Of a stretch of 64,000 nt of DNA, positions 40,686 through 48,234 are shown piece by piece. The notes under the pieces were generated by a model. That model did not search any database. It saw only the letters and a program-made list of their open reading frames with translations, and was not told where the DNA came from. The stretch is from SHWC01 sp050173345 (GTDB taxonomy: Bacteria; Pseudomonadota; Alphaproteobacteria; UBA828). The stretch's first letter is position 1; every line of letters begins with the position of its first letter. Both the position numbers and the translations under genes were made by a program. The DNA lies in assembly GCA_050173345.1 (NCBI GenBank), contig JBFXKW010000015.1:1-64000 (forward strand), given 5' to 3'.

Positions 40686-41714
40686 GTGAAGGCGATCGTG
40701 CTGCACGGCAATGGCGGCCTCGAGGCGCTGCGCTACGAGGAGCTGCCGACGCCGGAGCCCGGCCCCGGCGAGGTGCTGGTGCGGGTGCGCGCCGCCGGCG
40801 TCAACCATGTCGACATCGACATCAGGAACGGCATCTCCGGCCTGGAAGGTAAGTTCCCGCACGTGCCGGGCGTCGATGCCGCGGGCGAGGTCGCCGCGCT
40901 CGGCCCCGGCGTCACCGGCTGGAAGCTCGGCGAGCGGGTCGCGCCGCACTTCGTGCTGTCCTGCGGCACCTGCATGAACTGCCTGCGCGGACAGGAGAAC
41001 ATCTGCCTCGGCTTCGACATCCTGGGCGCCACGGTGTGGGGCAGCTATGCCGAATACGTCAAGGTCGGCCAGCATCACCTGGTCAGGCTGCCGGACGGGC
41101 TCGGCGACGACGAGGCGGTCTCGGCCTATGTGCCGTTCGCGACCGCCTGGGAGGCGCTCATCACGGTCGGCCGGCTCTCCGCCGGCGAGAGCGTGCTGGT
41201 CAACGCGGCGGGCAGCGGCGTCGGCTCGGCCGGCGTGCAGATCGCGCGGCTCGCCGGCGCGCGCGTGATCGCGAGCGCGGGCTCGGACTTCAAGCTGGCG
41301 CTCGCGCAGCAGCTCGGCGCTGAGCGCGGCATCAACTACCGGAACGAGGGCATCGCCGAGGCGGTGATGCGCCATACCGGCGGGCGCGGCGTCGATTGCG
41401 TGCTCGACATGGTGGGCGGTGCGACACTGAAACAGTCGATCGCCGCGCTCGCGCCGGGCGGGCGCCTCGTCACGGTCGGCGCGCATGCCGGCGAGGTGGT
41501 CGACATCGACTTCATCGAGCTGTTCCGCAAGCACGTCTCGATCCATGGCTGCGGCCGCTCGACCAAGGCGATCGCGGCGCAGGTGCTGCAACTGGTCGCC
41601 GACGGCAAGCTCAGCCCCGTGATCCACGAACGCTTCGCGCTCAAGGACGCCGCCAAGGCACACGCGCTGCTCGAAAGCCGCGGCGTGTTCGGCCGGCTCG
41701 TGCTCAAGCCGTAG
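40686..41714 (+). CDS. Zinc-binding MDR-family alcohol dehydrogenase/quinone oxidoreductase (342 aa)
   Basis: This is a medium-chain dehydrogenase. The GroES-like N-terminal domain has GVNHVDIDIRNGI and GVDAAGEVAALGPGV. The structural zinc lobe is complete, with four cysteines in SCGTCMNCLRGQENICLG (~98-115). The Rossmann domain starts at VLVNAAGSGVGSAGVQIA (~172-189). The start is GTG at 40686 (MKAIVLHG), preceded by a gggga site and 28 bases after the formamidase-like gene, so the two are probably co-transcribed. A longer in-frame start would lie inside that gene and is not supported. Its substrate is unknown, possibly an alcohol or aldehyde formed in the same pathway. Confidence 0.87.
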   Translation: MKAIVLHGNGGLEALRYEELPTPEPGPGEVLVRVRAAGVNHVDIDIRNGISGLEGKFPHVPGVDAAGEVAALGPGVTGWKLGERVAPHFVLSCGTCMNCLRGQENICLGFDILGATVWGSYAEYVKVGQHHLVRLPDGLGDDEAVSAYVPFATAWEALITVGRLSAGESVLVNAAGSGVGSAGVQIARLAGARVIASAGSDFKLALAQQLGAERGINYRNEGIAEAVMRHTGGRGVDCVLDMVGGATLKQSIAALAPGGRLVTVGAHAGEVVDIDFIELFRKHVSIHGCGRSTKAIAAQVLQLVADGKLSPVIHERFALKDAAKAHALLESRGVFGRLVLKP

Positions 41715-41728
41715 GGTCCGATTCAGGA

Positions 41729-42496
41729 TCAGGCGGGCTTCCGCCAAACCATGATCGACACCGGGAAGAAGAAGTGGATGCCGTCCGCCGCGCGATACGC
41801 GCCGACGCCCAGGCGGTCCTCGCCTCCCGCGATGTCCGCCTCGAAGATCGAGAGCAGCTCGGGCAAGGTTTCGGCATCGGCTAGGCTGTCCAGCAGGACC
41901 GGCAGCCGGTAGCCATCGACCGCGAATTCCTCGAGCGCCGCCTGCTGGCCGAGGGCGCGCAGCTCGCCGGGCGTCAGCGCGGCGGTGTGGGAGGGGTCGC
42001 GCACCCTCTCCATGCGATTGTAGGCATCCTGCGCCTCCGCCGCCGGCGTGCAGTCGATGACGGCGATCCGCCCGCCGGGCCTGCACACGCGGCGCATCTC
42101 GAGAAGCGAGCGTCCCGGCTCCAGCAAGTGATGAAAGCTGTAGCGGGTGATCACCACGTCGAACGACGCGTCGTCGAACGGCAGGACATAGGCATCCGCG
42201 ACATCCCAGCTCAGATTGGTCAGCCCGAGCTCGGCCTGGCGCCGCTTCGCCTGCTCGATCATCGCGGGCGTCAGATCGACGCCGGTGACATGCCGGGCGC
42301 GCGGCGCCGCCTCGCAGGCGACGAGGCCGGGCCCGCACGCGACGTCGAGCACCACGTCGTCCGGGCCGATTTGCGCGGCGTCGAGGCTTTGACGCATCGC
42401 CTCGGGCTGCGCGTGCGCGGGCAGCTCCGCGAAGGGCCGCGCCCACCGGGTAAACTGGCTGAGGATCCGGGTCTGGTGCTCCTGGGCATCGCTCAT
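41729..42496 (-). CDS. Class I SAM-dependent methyltransferase (255 aa)
   Basis: The SAM-binding motif I DVVLDVACGPGLVACEAA lies at ~47-64, followed by VTGVDLTPAMIEQAKRR, DVADAYVLPFDDASFDVVITRYSFHH (motifs near 97-122, given as separate parts) and EMRRVCRPGGRIAVIDC. This is the Methyltransf_11 pattern of UbiE/biotin-type small-molecule methyltransferases. The start at 42496 is preceded by aaggagg. It is divergent from the AraC-family regulator gene across 92 bases and convergent with the dehydrogenase gene. The substrate is unknown. Control by the neighbouring AraC protein is possible. Confidence 0.85.
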   Translation of the reverse strand: MSDAQEHQTRILSQFTRWARPFAELPAHAQPEAMRQSLDAAQIGPDDVVLDVACGPGLVACEAAPRARHVTGVDLTPAMIEQAKRRQAELGLTNLSWDVADAYVLPFDDASFDVVITRYSFHHLLEPGRSLLEMRRVCRPGGRIAVIDCTPAAEAQDAYNRMERVRDPSHTAALTPGELRALGQQAALEEFAVDGYRLPVLLDSLADAETLPELLSIFEADIAGGEDRLGVGAYRAADGIHFFFPVSIMVWRKPA

Positions 42497-42558
42497 GAGG
42501 GCCTCCTTGCGATCCGACGAGCGATGCGATACCACGCCCCGGATTGGCCGGCGCACGC

Positions 42559-42569
42559 TTGTCGGACAA
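42559..42569. promoter_or_regulatory. Perfect palindrome ttgtcggacaa between methyltransferase and AraC genes
   Basis: An 11-base perfect dyad (ttgtc-g-gacaa) lies 19 bases before the AraC-family start and ~62 bases before the methyltransferase start. It is a candidate operator for this divergent pair. It resembles, but is not identical to, the GntR-type site core in the window. Confidence 0.4.
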
Positions 42570-42588
42570 TTTTCGATCGGAATCGGCC

Positions 42589-43416
42589 ATGAAACGCCTC
42601 GACGCCCGGCAGACGCAGCGGCTTCTCAGGGAACCCGGGCTGGATTCCTCGCGCGGCGCCGGCTTCGCATTCCGCGACCGGTCGGGCGACGTCGTCTATG
42701 ACTGGCACAGCCACGACCACCATCAGCTGCTCTACGCCTTCAGCGGCACGGCGCAGCTCGAAGCCGGCGGCATACGCTTCTTCCTGCCGCCGCAGCGGGC
42801 GGCCTGGATACCGGCCGGCGTGCGCCACCGCACCTGGTTCGATCGGGTCGAGAGCGGCTCGATCTACTTCTCGCCGCGCGTGACCTCGCTGCCCGCGGAC
42901 CGGGTCCGCATCCTCGCCGCGCCGCCGGTCATGCGCGAGATGGTGGGCTATGCGATGCGCTGGCCCGTGGGGGCCGCCGAGGCTGACCCGCTGGCGCAGC
43001 GCTTCTTCGAGACGCTTGCGCTGCTTTGTCAGGAATGGGTGCTCGCCGAGATGCCGTTCTACCTGCCGAGCTCGCAGCATCCGGCGATCGTGCGGGCGAT
43101 GGACTACGCGCAGGCCGATCTCGCGAATGCGACGCAGGCGGGCGCGCTTCGTGCCGCGGGCCTCTCGGAGCGCACCTTCCGCCGCATGTTCCGACGTGAG
43201 ACGGGCATGAGCTGGCAAGCCTATGTGGGGCAGTCTCGCATGGTCGCCGCCATGGCGGCGCTGGCTGAGAGGCAGGCGCGCGTCACCGACGTCGCGGCAG
43301 GCATCGGCTTCGAGAGCCTGAGCGCGTTCGCCAAGGCCTTCACCCGCTTCGCCGGAGAAAGCCCGAGCCGCTACCGGCGGCGTGTGGCCATGTTCCCTGC
43401 GAGTGGCCCGCCGTAA
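42589..43416 (+). CDS. AraC-family regulator with cupin sensor (275 aa)
   Basis: The N-terminal cupin-like sensing domain runs ~35-110 (WHSHDHHQLLYAFSGTAQLE, then RAAWIPAGVRHRTWF), whose clustered histidines could bind metal or a small molecule. The two AraC helix-turn-helix motifs are at ~185-265 (AGLSERTFRRMFRRETGMS and TDVAAGIGFESLSAFAKAF). This class of regulator usually activates nearby genes in response to a ligand. The divergent methyltransferase gene is the natural target, with a palindrome between them. ATG 42589 is chosen because the sensor domain begins here, and longer frames would reach into the divergent gene's leader. Confidence 0.88.
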   Translation: MKRLDARQTQRLLREPGLDSSRGAGFAFRDRSGDVVYDWHSHDHHQLLYAFSGTAQLEAGGIRFFLPPQRAAWIPAGVRHRTWFDRVESGSIYFSPRVTSLPADRVRILAAPPVMREMVGYAMRWPVGAAEADPLAQRFFETLALLCQEWVLAEMPFYLPSSQHPAIVRAMDYAQADLANATQAGALRAAGLSERTFRRMFRRETGMSWQAYVGQSRMVAAMAALAERQARVTDVAAGIGFESLSAFAKAFTRFAGESPSRYRRRVAMFPASGPP

Positions 43417-43491
43417 ATCCGCGCTGATCGCCCCCTGCCGGCCGAGGTCACGCCTTGGCCTCGCGGCATGCGGTGCCGTAGATTGCCGGTC

Positions 43492-43917
43492 ATGCTGTCC
43501 GACGAGGTGCGTCAGTTTCTCTCGAATCGCCGCGTCGCGCATCTCGCGACCGTCGGTGCGGACGCGGTGCCGCATGTCGTGCCGGTGTGCTTCGCGGTCG
43601 AGGCCGGCTCGCTCTACGTCAGCATCGACGAGAAGCCGAAGCGAGGCGCGCCCGCGCGGCTCAAGCGGCTGCGCAACATTGCCGAGAACCCGAACGTCGC
43701 CGTCGTCGTCGACCGCTATGAGGAGGACTGGTCGCGGCTCGGCTGGGTCATGCTGCGCGGCCGCGCCGAGGTTCTGACCAAGGGCGCGGAGCACTACCGG
43801 GCGCAGGCCCTGCTGCGCGCCCGCTATCCGCAATACGCCGCGATGCGCCTCGAGGCGCTGCCGGTGATCGCGCTGCGCATCGCCCGCGTCACCGCCTGGG
43901 GCGATCTGTCCGATTGA
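43492..43917 (+). CDS. Pyridoxamine 5'-phosphate oxidase-fold (PPOX class) flavin/F420-type protein (141 aa)
   Basis: This is a small split-barrel flavin- or F420-binding protein. The sequence (LSDEVRQFLSNRRVAHLATVG, then VVPVCFAVEAGSLYVSIDEKP and NVAVVVDRYEEDWSRLGWVMLRGRAEVL) follows the pattern of the Rv0121-like TIGR03668 group, which is named F420-dependent but also occurs in bacteria without F420. It may be an oxidoreductase or cofactor-binding protein. It is followed after 55 bases by a luciferase-like monooxygenase gene on the same strand, which also uses flavin or F420. Co-transcription is likely. Confidence 0.8.
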   Translation: MLSDEVRQFLSNRRVAHLATVGADAVPHVVPVCFAVEAGSLYVSIDEKPKRGAPARLKRLRNIAENPNVAVVVDRYEEDWSRLGWVMLRGRAEVLTKGAEHYRAQALLRARYPQYAAMRLEALPVIALRIARVTAWGDLSD

Positions 43918-43972
43918 GCGAGCCTTTCGCTTTTCGGTTTGCCTGCCGGCGTTTTGCCGCCATATCTGGCGG

Positions 43973-44956
43973 ATGACCGTTCTCTCCGTGCTCGACCTCT
44001 GCCCGGTCGTCGAAGGCGGCGACGCCGCGCAGGCGTTCCGCAACACGCTCGACCTTGCCCGCCATTGCGAGCGGCTCGGCTATCGGCGCTACTGGCTCGC
44101 CGAGCATCACAGCATGCCCGGCATCGCCAGCGCCGCGACCGCGGTGGTGATCGCGCACGTCACGCAGGGCACCGCGACGATCCGGGTCGGCGCCGGCGGC
44201 ATCATGCTGCCCAACCACGCGCCGCTGATGATTGCCGAGCAGTTCGGCACGCTCGAATCCCTGTTCCCGGGGCGGATCGACCTCGGCCTCGGCCGCGCGC
44301 CCGGCACCGACCAGATGACGGCGCAGGCGCTCCGCCGCAACCTGATGAGCGACCCCGATCGCTTCCCGCACGACGTGATCGAGCTGATGGCCTATTTCCG
44401 CCCGGCTGAGCCCGGCCAGATCGTGCGTGCGGTGCCGGGCGCGGGTCTCAAGGTGCCGATCTGGATTCTCGGCTCCAGCCTGTACGGCGCACAGCTTGCC
44501 GCGGCGCTCGGCCTGCCCTATGGCTTCGCCTCGCACTTCGCGCCCACCTACATGATGCAGGCGATCGAGATCTACCGGAGCCGCTTCGAGCCCTCCGAAC
44601 AGCTCGAGCGCCCCTACGTCATGCTGGGCTACAACGTGTTCGCCGCGCCGAGCGACGAGGAGGCACGGCTCATCGCGAGCTCGGTGCAGCAGGCCTTCGT
44701 GAACCTGCGCACCGGCCGCCCGGCCCTGCTCCAGCCGCCCGTCGAGGGTTACGAGGAAGGGCTATCGCCGCACGAACGCGCGATCCTGGAGCAGACGCTG
44801 TCCTGCTCGGCGATCGGCGCGCCGGACACCGTCAAGCGCATGATGGACGAATTCATTGCGCGCACCGGCGCCGACGAGCTGATGATCACCGCGCAGATCT
44901 TCGACCACGCGGCGCGCCTGCGCTGCTACGAGATCGTCGCCGGGCTCGGCGTGTGA
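43973..44956 (+). CDS. LLM-class flavin-dependent oxidoreductase (327 aa)
   Basis: This is a luciferase-like TIM-barrel monooxygenase. Conserved parts are YRRYWLAEHHSMPGIASAAT (~42-61), IRVGAGGIMLPNHAPLMIAEQFGTLE (motif ~71-96), and FPGRIDLGLGRAPGTD (~98-113). An ILGSSLYGAQLAAALGLPY segment follows at ~165-183. It needs reduced flavin or F420 from a partner. The upstream PPOX-fold gene may interact in that respect. Substrate is unknown. The gene ends 31 bases before the convergent msrB. Confidence 0.88.
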   Translation: MTVLSVLDLCPVVEGGDAAQAFRNTLDLARHCERLGYRRYWLAEHHSMPGIASAATAVVIAHVTQGTATIRVGAGGIMLPNHAPLMIAEQFGTLESLFPGRIDLGLGRAPGTDQMTAQALRRNLMSDPDRFPHDVIELMAYFRPAEPGQIVRAVPGAGLKVPIWILGSSLYGAQLAAALGLPYGFASHFAPTYMMQAIEIYRSRFEPSEQLERPYVMLGYNVFAAPSDEEARLIASSVQQAFVNLRTGRPALLQPPVEGYEEGLSPHERAILEQTLSCSAIGAPDTVKRMMDEFIARTGADELMITAQIFDHAARLRCYEIVAGLGV

Positions 44957-44987
44957 CTCCGCGCGGGGCCGGGGCCGTCCTGGCCGG

Positions 44988-45431
44988 TCATTTTTCTTCC
45001 TTCGGCTCGAACGCCAGCGCAAGCCCGTTCATGCAGTAGCGCAGGCCGGTGGGCGGCGGGCCGTCCTCGAAGACATGGCCGAGATGGCCGCCGCAATCGG
45101 CGCAATGCACCTCGGTGCGGGCGACCCAGAGGCTGTTGTCGACCGCGGTCTCGACCGCGCCGTCGAGCGGCCTGAAGAAGCTCGGCCAGCCCGAGCCTGA
45201 TTCGTACTTGGTTTCCGAGGCGAACAGCGGCCGGCCGCAGCCGGCGCAGCGGAACACGCCGGCGCGCTTCTCCTGGTTGAGCGGGCTGGTGCCGGCGCGC
45301 TCCGTGCCGTGCTCGCGCAGCACCCGGTACTGCGCCGGAGTCAGCCGCGCCCGCCACTCGGCGTCGCTGCAAGATACCGGGGAGCCGTGATCCAGCTCCG
45401 TCACCATCGAGCCCGTCTCGCGCTTCGCCAT
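44988..45431 (-). CDS. msrB: Peptide-methionine (R)-S-oxide reductase (147 aa)
   Basis: This reduces methionine-R-sulphoxide in proteins. Two CxxC zinc pairs are visible (RCAGCGRPLF and HCADCGGHLGHVF), and the catalytic cysteine is in the GLRYCMNGLAL stretch. SGSGWPSFF is the conserved substrate loop. The start at 45431 is set by gaggaggg upstream. Longer in-frame starts run into the previous gene. It is the last gene of the six-gene minus-strand unit behind the ECF-type promoter at 48152-48178. MsrB fits a stress response. Confidence 0.9.
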   Translation of the reverse strand: MAKRETGSMVTELDHGSPVSCSDAEWRARLTPAQYRVLREHGTERAGTSPLNQEKRAGVFRCAGCGRPLFASETKYESGSGWPSFFRPLDGAVETAVDNSLWVARTEVHCADCGGHLGHVFEDGPPPTGLRYCMNGLALAFEPKEEK

Positions 45432-45499
45432 GCCGCCCTCCTCGCGTCCGATGATCCTCTGCGGAATCAGATGGCGCGAACCGGCGCGGCAGGCAAGCT

Positions 45500-45859
45500 C
45501 TATAAGCCGACCAGGACCTTGAAGCCGCCATAGATCATGCGCCTCGCGTCGAACGGCATCGCCTCGGGGTTCATCATCTTGGCGAGGCGGGGATCTTTCA
45601 TCACCTTGGCGTTGACGCGGTCGCGATGCGCGCGCGACTTGTAGGCGATCCACGAGAACACCACGGTTTCGCCGGGCTTGAGCTTGACGCTCTGCGGGAA
45701 CGAGGTGAGCTTGCCGGGCTTGACGTCGTCGGCGACGCATTCGCGGAATTCGAGCGCGCCGTGCTCGCGCCAGATCTTGCCGGCCTTCCGCGCGATGCGG
45801 CGATAGGCGTCCAGGCTCTTCTTCGGGACGGGCACGACGAATCCATCGACATAGGGCAT
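45500..45859 (-). CDS. DUF1428-family protein (119 aa)
   Basis: This is a small alpha/beta-barrel protein of the DUF1428 type: MPYVDGFVVPVPKKSLDAYR, then KIWREHGALEFRECVADDVK and FSWIAYKSRAHRDRVNAKVM, RMIYGGFKVLVGL at the end. Function is unknown. Dimeric fold and binding of a small molecule are typical. DUF1428 genes often sit in clusters with YCII and PhnB-like proteins controlled by ECF sigma factors. It follows the YCII-family gene by 47 bases. Confidence 0.87.
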   Translation of the reverse strand: MPYVDGFVVPVPKKSLDAYRRIARKAGKIWREHGALEFRECVADDVKPGKLTSFPQSVKLKPGETVVFSWIAYKSRAHRDRVNAKVMKDPRLAKMMNPEAMPFDARRMIYGGFKVLVGL

Positions 45860-45906
45860 GTCAGGCCTCCTCCGATCGTTTCGATTGATAACGGGCGGCG
45901 GACGCT

Positions 45907-46335
45907 TCAGCTCTTCGCCCGCCGCTTGGCGCCGGCCTGCATCTCGGGAAACCCGGCGGCGGCCTTCTGCACGTCGGCGGGGTAGTCCTCGAACGCCTGC
46001 ACCTGGCGCACCTCGATCACCTCGTTTTCGGAGGCCGGGCAGCGCTTCGCCCATTCGACCGCCTCCTCCTTCGACGCGACGTCAATCATCCAGTAGCCGC
46101 CGAGCACCTCCTTCGCCTCGGGGAACGGGCCGTCGCTCACCCTGGGCTTGCCGCCCGCGAACGAGACGCGCGCGCCCATCGAGGGCGGGTGCAGGCCGTC
46201 GAGCGTGAGCAGCACGCCGGCCTTCTGCAGGGCCTCGTTGTACTTCATCATCCTGGCGACGCCCTCGGCATCCGGCAGCGTGCCCGGTGCGGCCGTCTCG
46301 TATCCTTTCGGGATCATCAGCATCATGAATCGCAT
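45907..46335 (-). CDS. YCII/DGPF-family protein (142 aa)
   Basis: A YCII-related domain protein with the DGPF signature (RVSDGPFPEAKEVLGGYWMID, motif ~66-85) and an N-terminal MRFMMLMIPKGYE strand. DGPF proteins are the hallmark partners of ECF42 sigma factors, and this window also contains another one beside the sigma gene. The biochemical role is not established. Conserved His/Asp residues in some YCII proteins suggest hydrolase or lyase chemistry. It begins 11 bases after the PhnB-like gene. Confidence 0.88.
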   Translation of the reverse strand: MRFMMLMIPKGYETAAPGTLPDAEGVARMMKYNEALQKAGVLLTLDGLHPPSMGARVSFAGGKPRVSDGPFPEAKEVLGGYWMIDVASKEEAVEWAKRCPASENEVIEVRQVQAFEDYPADVQKAAAGFPEMQAGAKRRAKS

Positions 46336-46346
46336 GTTGGGTCTCC

Positions 46347-46781
46347 TTACGCCGCCGTCCCTTCGCCCTTGGGTTCCACGTAGACCATCCACGACACGCC
46401 GAAGCGGTCGGCCACCATGCCGAAGCTCGGCGAGAAGAAGGTCTTGGCCAAAGGCATCTGCACCTGCCCGCCCTCGCTCAGCGCCTTGAACTTGCGCGCC
46501 GCCTCGGCCTCGTCGCGCGCCGTGAGCGAGAGCGAGAAGCCCTCGAAGCTCGGCTTTCCCTTGCAGTGGCCGTCAGACATCAGCACGGTCGCATCGCCGA
46601 CCTGGAGGCTCATGTGCATCACCTTGTCTGCGCCGCCGGGCGGCACCACGCCGGGCTCGGCCGCGTCGGGACACTCCTTGAAGCGCATCAGGAAGGTGGT
46701 CTCCGCGCCGAGCGCGCTGCGATAGAACGCCGCCGCCTCTTCGCAGCGGCCGTCGAAGAACAGATAGGGCTGGACCTGCAT
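46347..46781 (-). CDS. PhnB-like VOC (glyoxalase/bleomycin-resistance) fold protein (144 aa)
   Basis: This is a VOC-superfamily protein resembling the 3-demethylubiquinone methyltransferase-type PhnB group. MQVQPYLFFDGRCEEAAAFY is at the N-terminus, HMSLQVGDATVLMSD in the middle, and FFSPSFGMVADRFGVSWMVY at the end, including the conserved FGxxxDxFGxxW. These proteins bind metals or small molecules, and the function of most is unknown. It lies between the GyrI-like and YCII genes in the ECF-controlled operon. Confidence 0.88.
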   Translation of the reverse strand: MQVQPYLFFDGRCEEAAAFYRSALGAETTFLMRFKECPDAAEPGVVPPGGADKVMHMSLQVGDATVLMSDGHCKGKPSFEGFSLSLTARDEAEAARKFKALSEGGQVQMPLAKTFFSPSFGMVADRFGVSWMVYVEPKGEGTAA

Positions 46782-46835
46782 GGCGTTTCCTTTTCTTGAG
46801 GTGTTGGGGTTGAAGTGCGGCGGTTGCCGCGCTGC

Positions 46836-47327
46836 TCACCGCGCCGCGAGCGGCAGCCAGATCTCGATCACGCCGCTCAGGCTGCGCGGATCGAAGTCCT
46901 CGCCATAGACCTCGACGAACAGCGGGTCGCCGGCCGCCTCATGGCCGGAGCACGGCAGCCAGTCGCGGAAGATCGCGTGGACCAGCGGCTGAAGCCCCGA
47001 AACGCTGCCGCGATGGGTGAAGACGGCATGGCGGCGCGGCACGATCCGCCGCTCGACGAAGCCGTCCGGCAGCGGCGCGTCCTCGCCCACCATTACGCCG
47101 GTGACGTATTCGAACGCGGCCGAATCGCCGGCGAGCGCGTAGCACAGGCCGAACTCCGCGGCGCCGGTGCGGCCCTGCACCTCGCCGAGCCGCCGGTGAA
47201 ACTGCTTCCACTGCATCGGGATGCGGTCGCGCGTCGCCTCGCTGCAGTGCTCGCCGAGGCCGATGACCCGCATCCGGTCGCCATCGGCGAAGCGGGGCGC
47301 AAGCTCGATGATGCCTGTATCGGTCAT
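46836..47327 (-). CDS. GyrI-like/AraC effector-binding domain protein (163 aa)
   Basis: This is a stand-alone ligand-binding domain of the GyrI-like type, normally found attached to AraC or MerR regulators. It has the typical strand pattern (IIELAPRFADGDRMRVIGLG, then MQWKQFHRRLG, YVTGVMVGED and PRRHAVFTHRGSV, and FVEVYGEDFDPRSLSGVIEIWLPL). No DNA-binding domain is present, so it may sequester drugs or other ligands. The gene follows the DUF899 gene by 38 bases in the same operon. Confidence 0.82.
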   Translation of the reverse strand: MTDTGIIELAPRFADGDRMRVIGLGEHCSEATRDRIPMQWKQFHRRLGEVQGRTGAAEFGLCYALAGDSAAFEYVTGVMVGEDAPLPDGFVERRIVPRRHAVFTHRGSVSGLQPLVHAIFRDWLPCSGHEAAGDPLFVEVYGEDFDPRSLSGVIEIWLPLAAR

Positions 47328-47365
47328 GGGAGATCCCTTTCCTGTCAGGCTGTCCGGTTTCAGGC

Positions 47366-48106
47366 TCAGGCGCCCTCGGCCGCGCGGCGCGTGCCGCCGG
47401 CACGAGCGCCCGCCTCCTCGTACTCGTCGTGGCGGCGCACCCAGTCCATCGCGCCCTTCTCGTTGCGCCCCTTCGGCGTGGCGTCGAGCAGCATGTAGGC
47501 GCCGAGGATCTCCTCGCCGCCGCGCCCGAAGGACGAGTAGGTGTGATACACGTCGCCCTTCTCGTCCTTGTAGAACACGCTGGCGCCGGGCAGCTCGTCA
47601 TAGCCTTCCGAGGTCATCTCATAGTTGTAGTAGACCTTGCCCTTGGCGAGCTCGTCCTTGGTGAAGGAGACGTGGAAGTCGCGGTTGAAGTCGCTGCCGT
47701 AGGACGAGGCGAAGTTGAAGCGCCAGCCCATGCGCTTGCGATAGGCTTCGAGCTTCTCGATCGGCGCGCGGCCGACCGCGACGTAGGTCACGTCATGATG
47801 CTTGAGGTGCTGGTAGGCGCCGTCAATGTGATCGGCCGCGAACGAGCAGCCGACGCAGCCCTGCTCCCAATCGGGCGCGAACATGAAATGCTGTACGATG
47901 AGCTGGCTGCGCCCCTCGAACAGCTCGGCGAGCGTCTTCTTGCCCTGCGGCGTGTCGAAGACGTAGCGCTTCTCCACCTTGACCCAGGGCAGCTTGCGGC
48001 GCTCCTCATTCAGCGCGTCGCGCGCATGGGTCAGCGCCTTTTCCTTGGCCAGCAACGCCTTGCGCGCAACGAGCCACTCGTCCTGCGACACCACCTTGTG
48101 TGACAT
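47366..48106 (-). CDS. DUF899 thioredoxin-like protein (246 aa)
   Basis: This is a DUF899-family protein: VVSQDEWLVARKALLAKEKA at the start, then VEKRYVFDTPQGKKTLAELF and MFAPDWEQGCVGCSFAADHI, where the CxxC of GCVGC is the thioredoxin-like redox pair. The tail is YHTYSSFGRGGEEILGAYMLLD. Enzyme activity is not proved, and redox or aldehyde detoxification is often assumed. It is the first gene of the six-gene operon and has the ECF-type promoter 46 bases upstream. Starts upstream of ATG 48106 lack support. Confidence 0.87.
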   Translation of the reverse strand: MSHKVVSQDEWLVARKALLAKEKALTHARDALNEERRKLPWVKVEKRYVFDTPQGKKTLAELFEGRSQLIVQHFMFAPDWEQGCVGCSFAADHIDGAYQHLKHHDVTYVAVGRAPIEKLEAYRKRMGWRFNFASSYGSDFNRDFHVSFTKDELAKGKVYYNYEMTSEGYDELPGASVFYKDEKGDVYHTYSSFGRGGEEILGAYMLLDATPKGRNEKGAMDWVRRHDEYEEAGARAGGTRRAAEGA

Positions 48107-48151
48107 GTTCCATCTCCTCTGGCCGCTGATTGCTTTCGCGATCATCCAGAG

Positions 48152-48178
48152 GACGAACTGGGCAGTCCCCTCCCGACA
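48152..48178 (-). promoter_or_regulatory. ECF42-type promoter P1 before the DUF899 operon
   Basis: On the minus strand, TGTCGG (complement of 48173-48178) is followed by exactly 17 bases and CGTC (complement of 48152-48155). Downstream, the sequence TGGATGATCG is shared with P2. Start codon of the DUF899 gene lies 46 bases on. Confidence 0.8.
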
Positions 48179-48234
48179 GTGAAGACGGTTTTTTTGTGAG
48201 ATTCGCGCCGGCCGCGGTCACGGCCACGGTGCCG

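Noticed and set aside
38138..40711. An 857-codon open frame on the minus strand
   Set aside because: It is antisense to the formamidase-like gene and has Arg/Ala/Val-rich composition typical of shadow frames.
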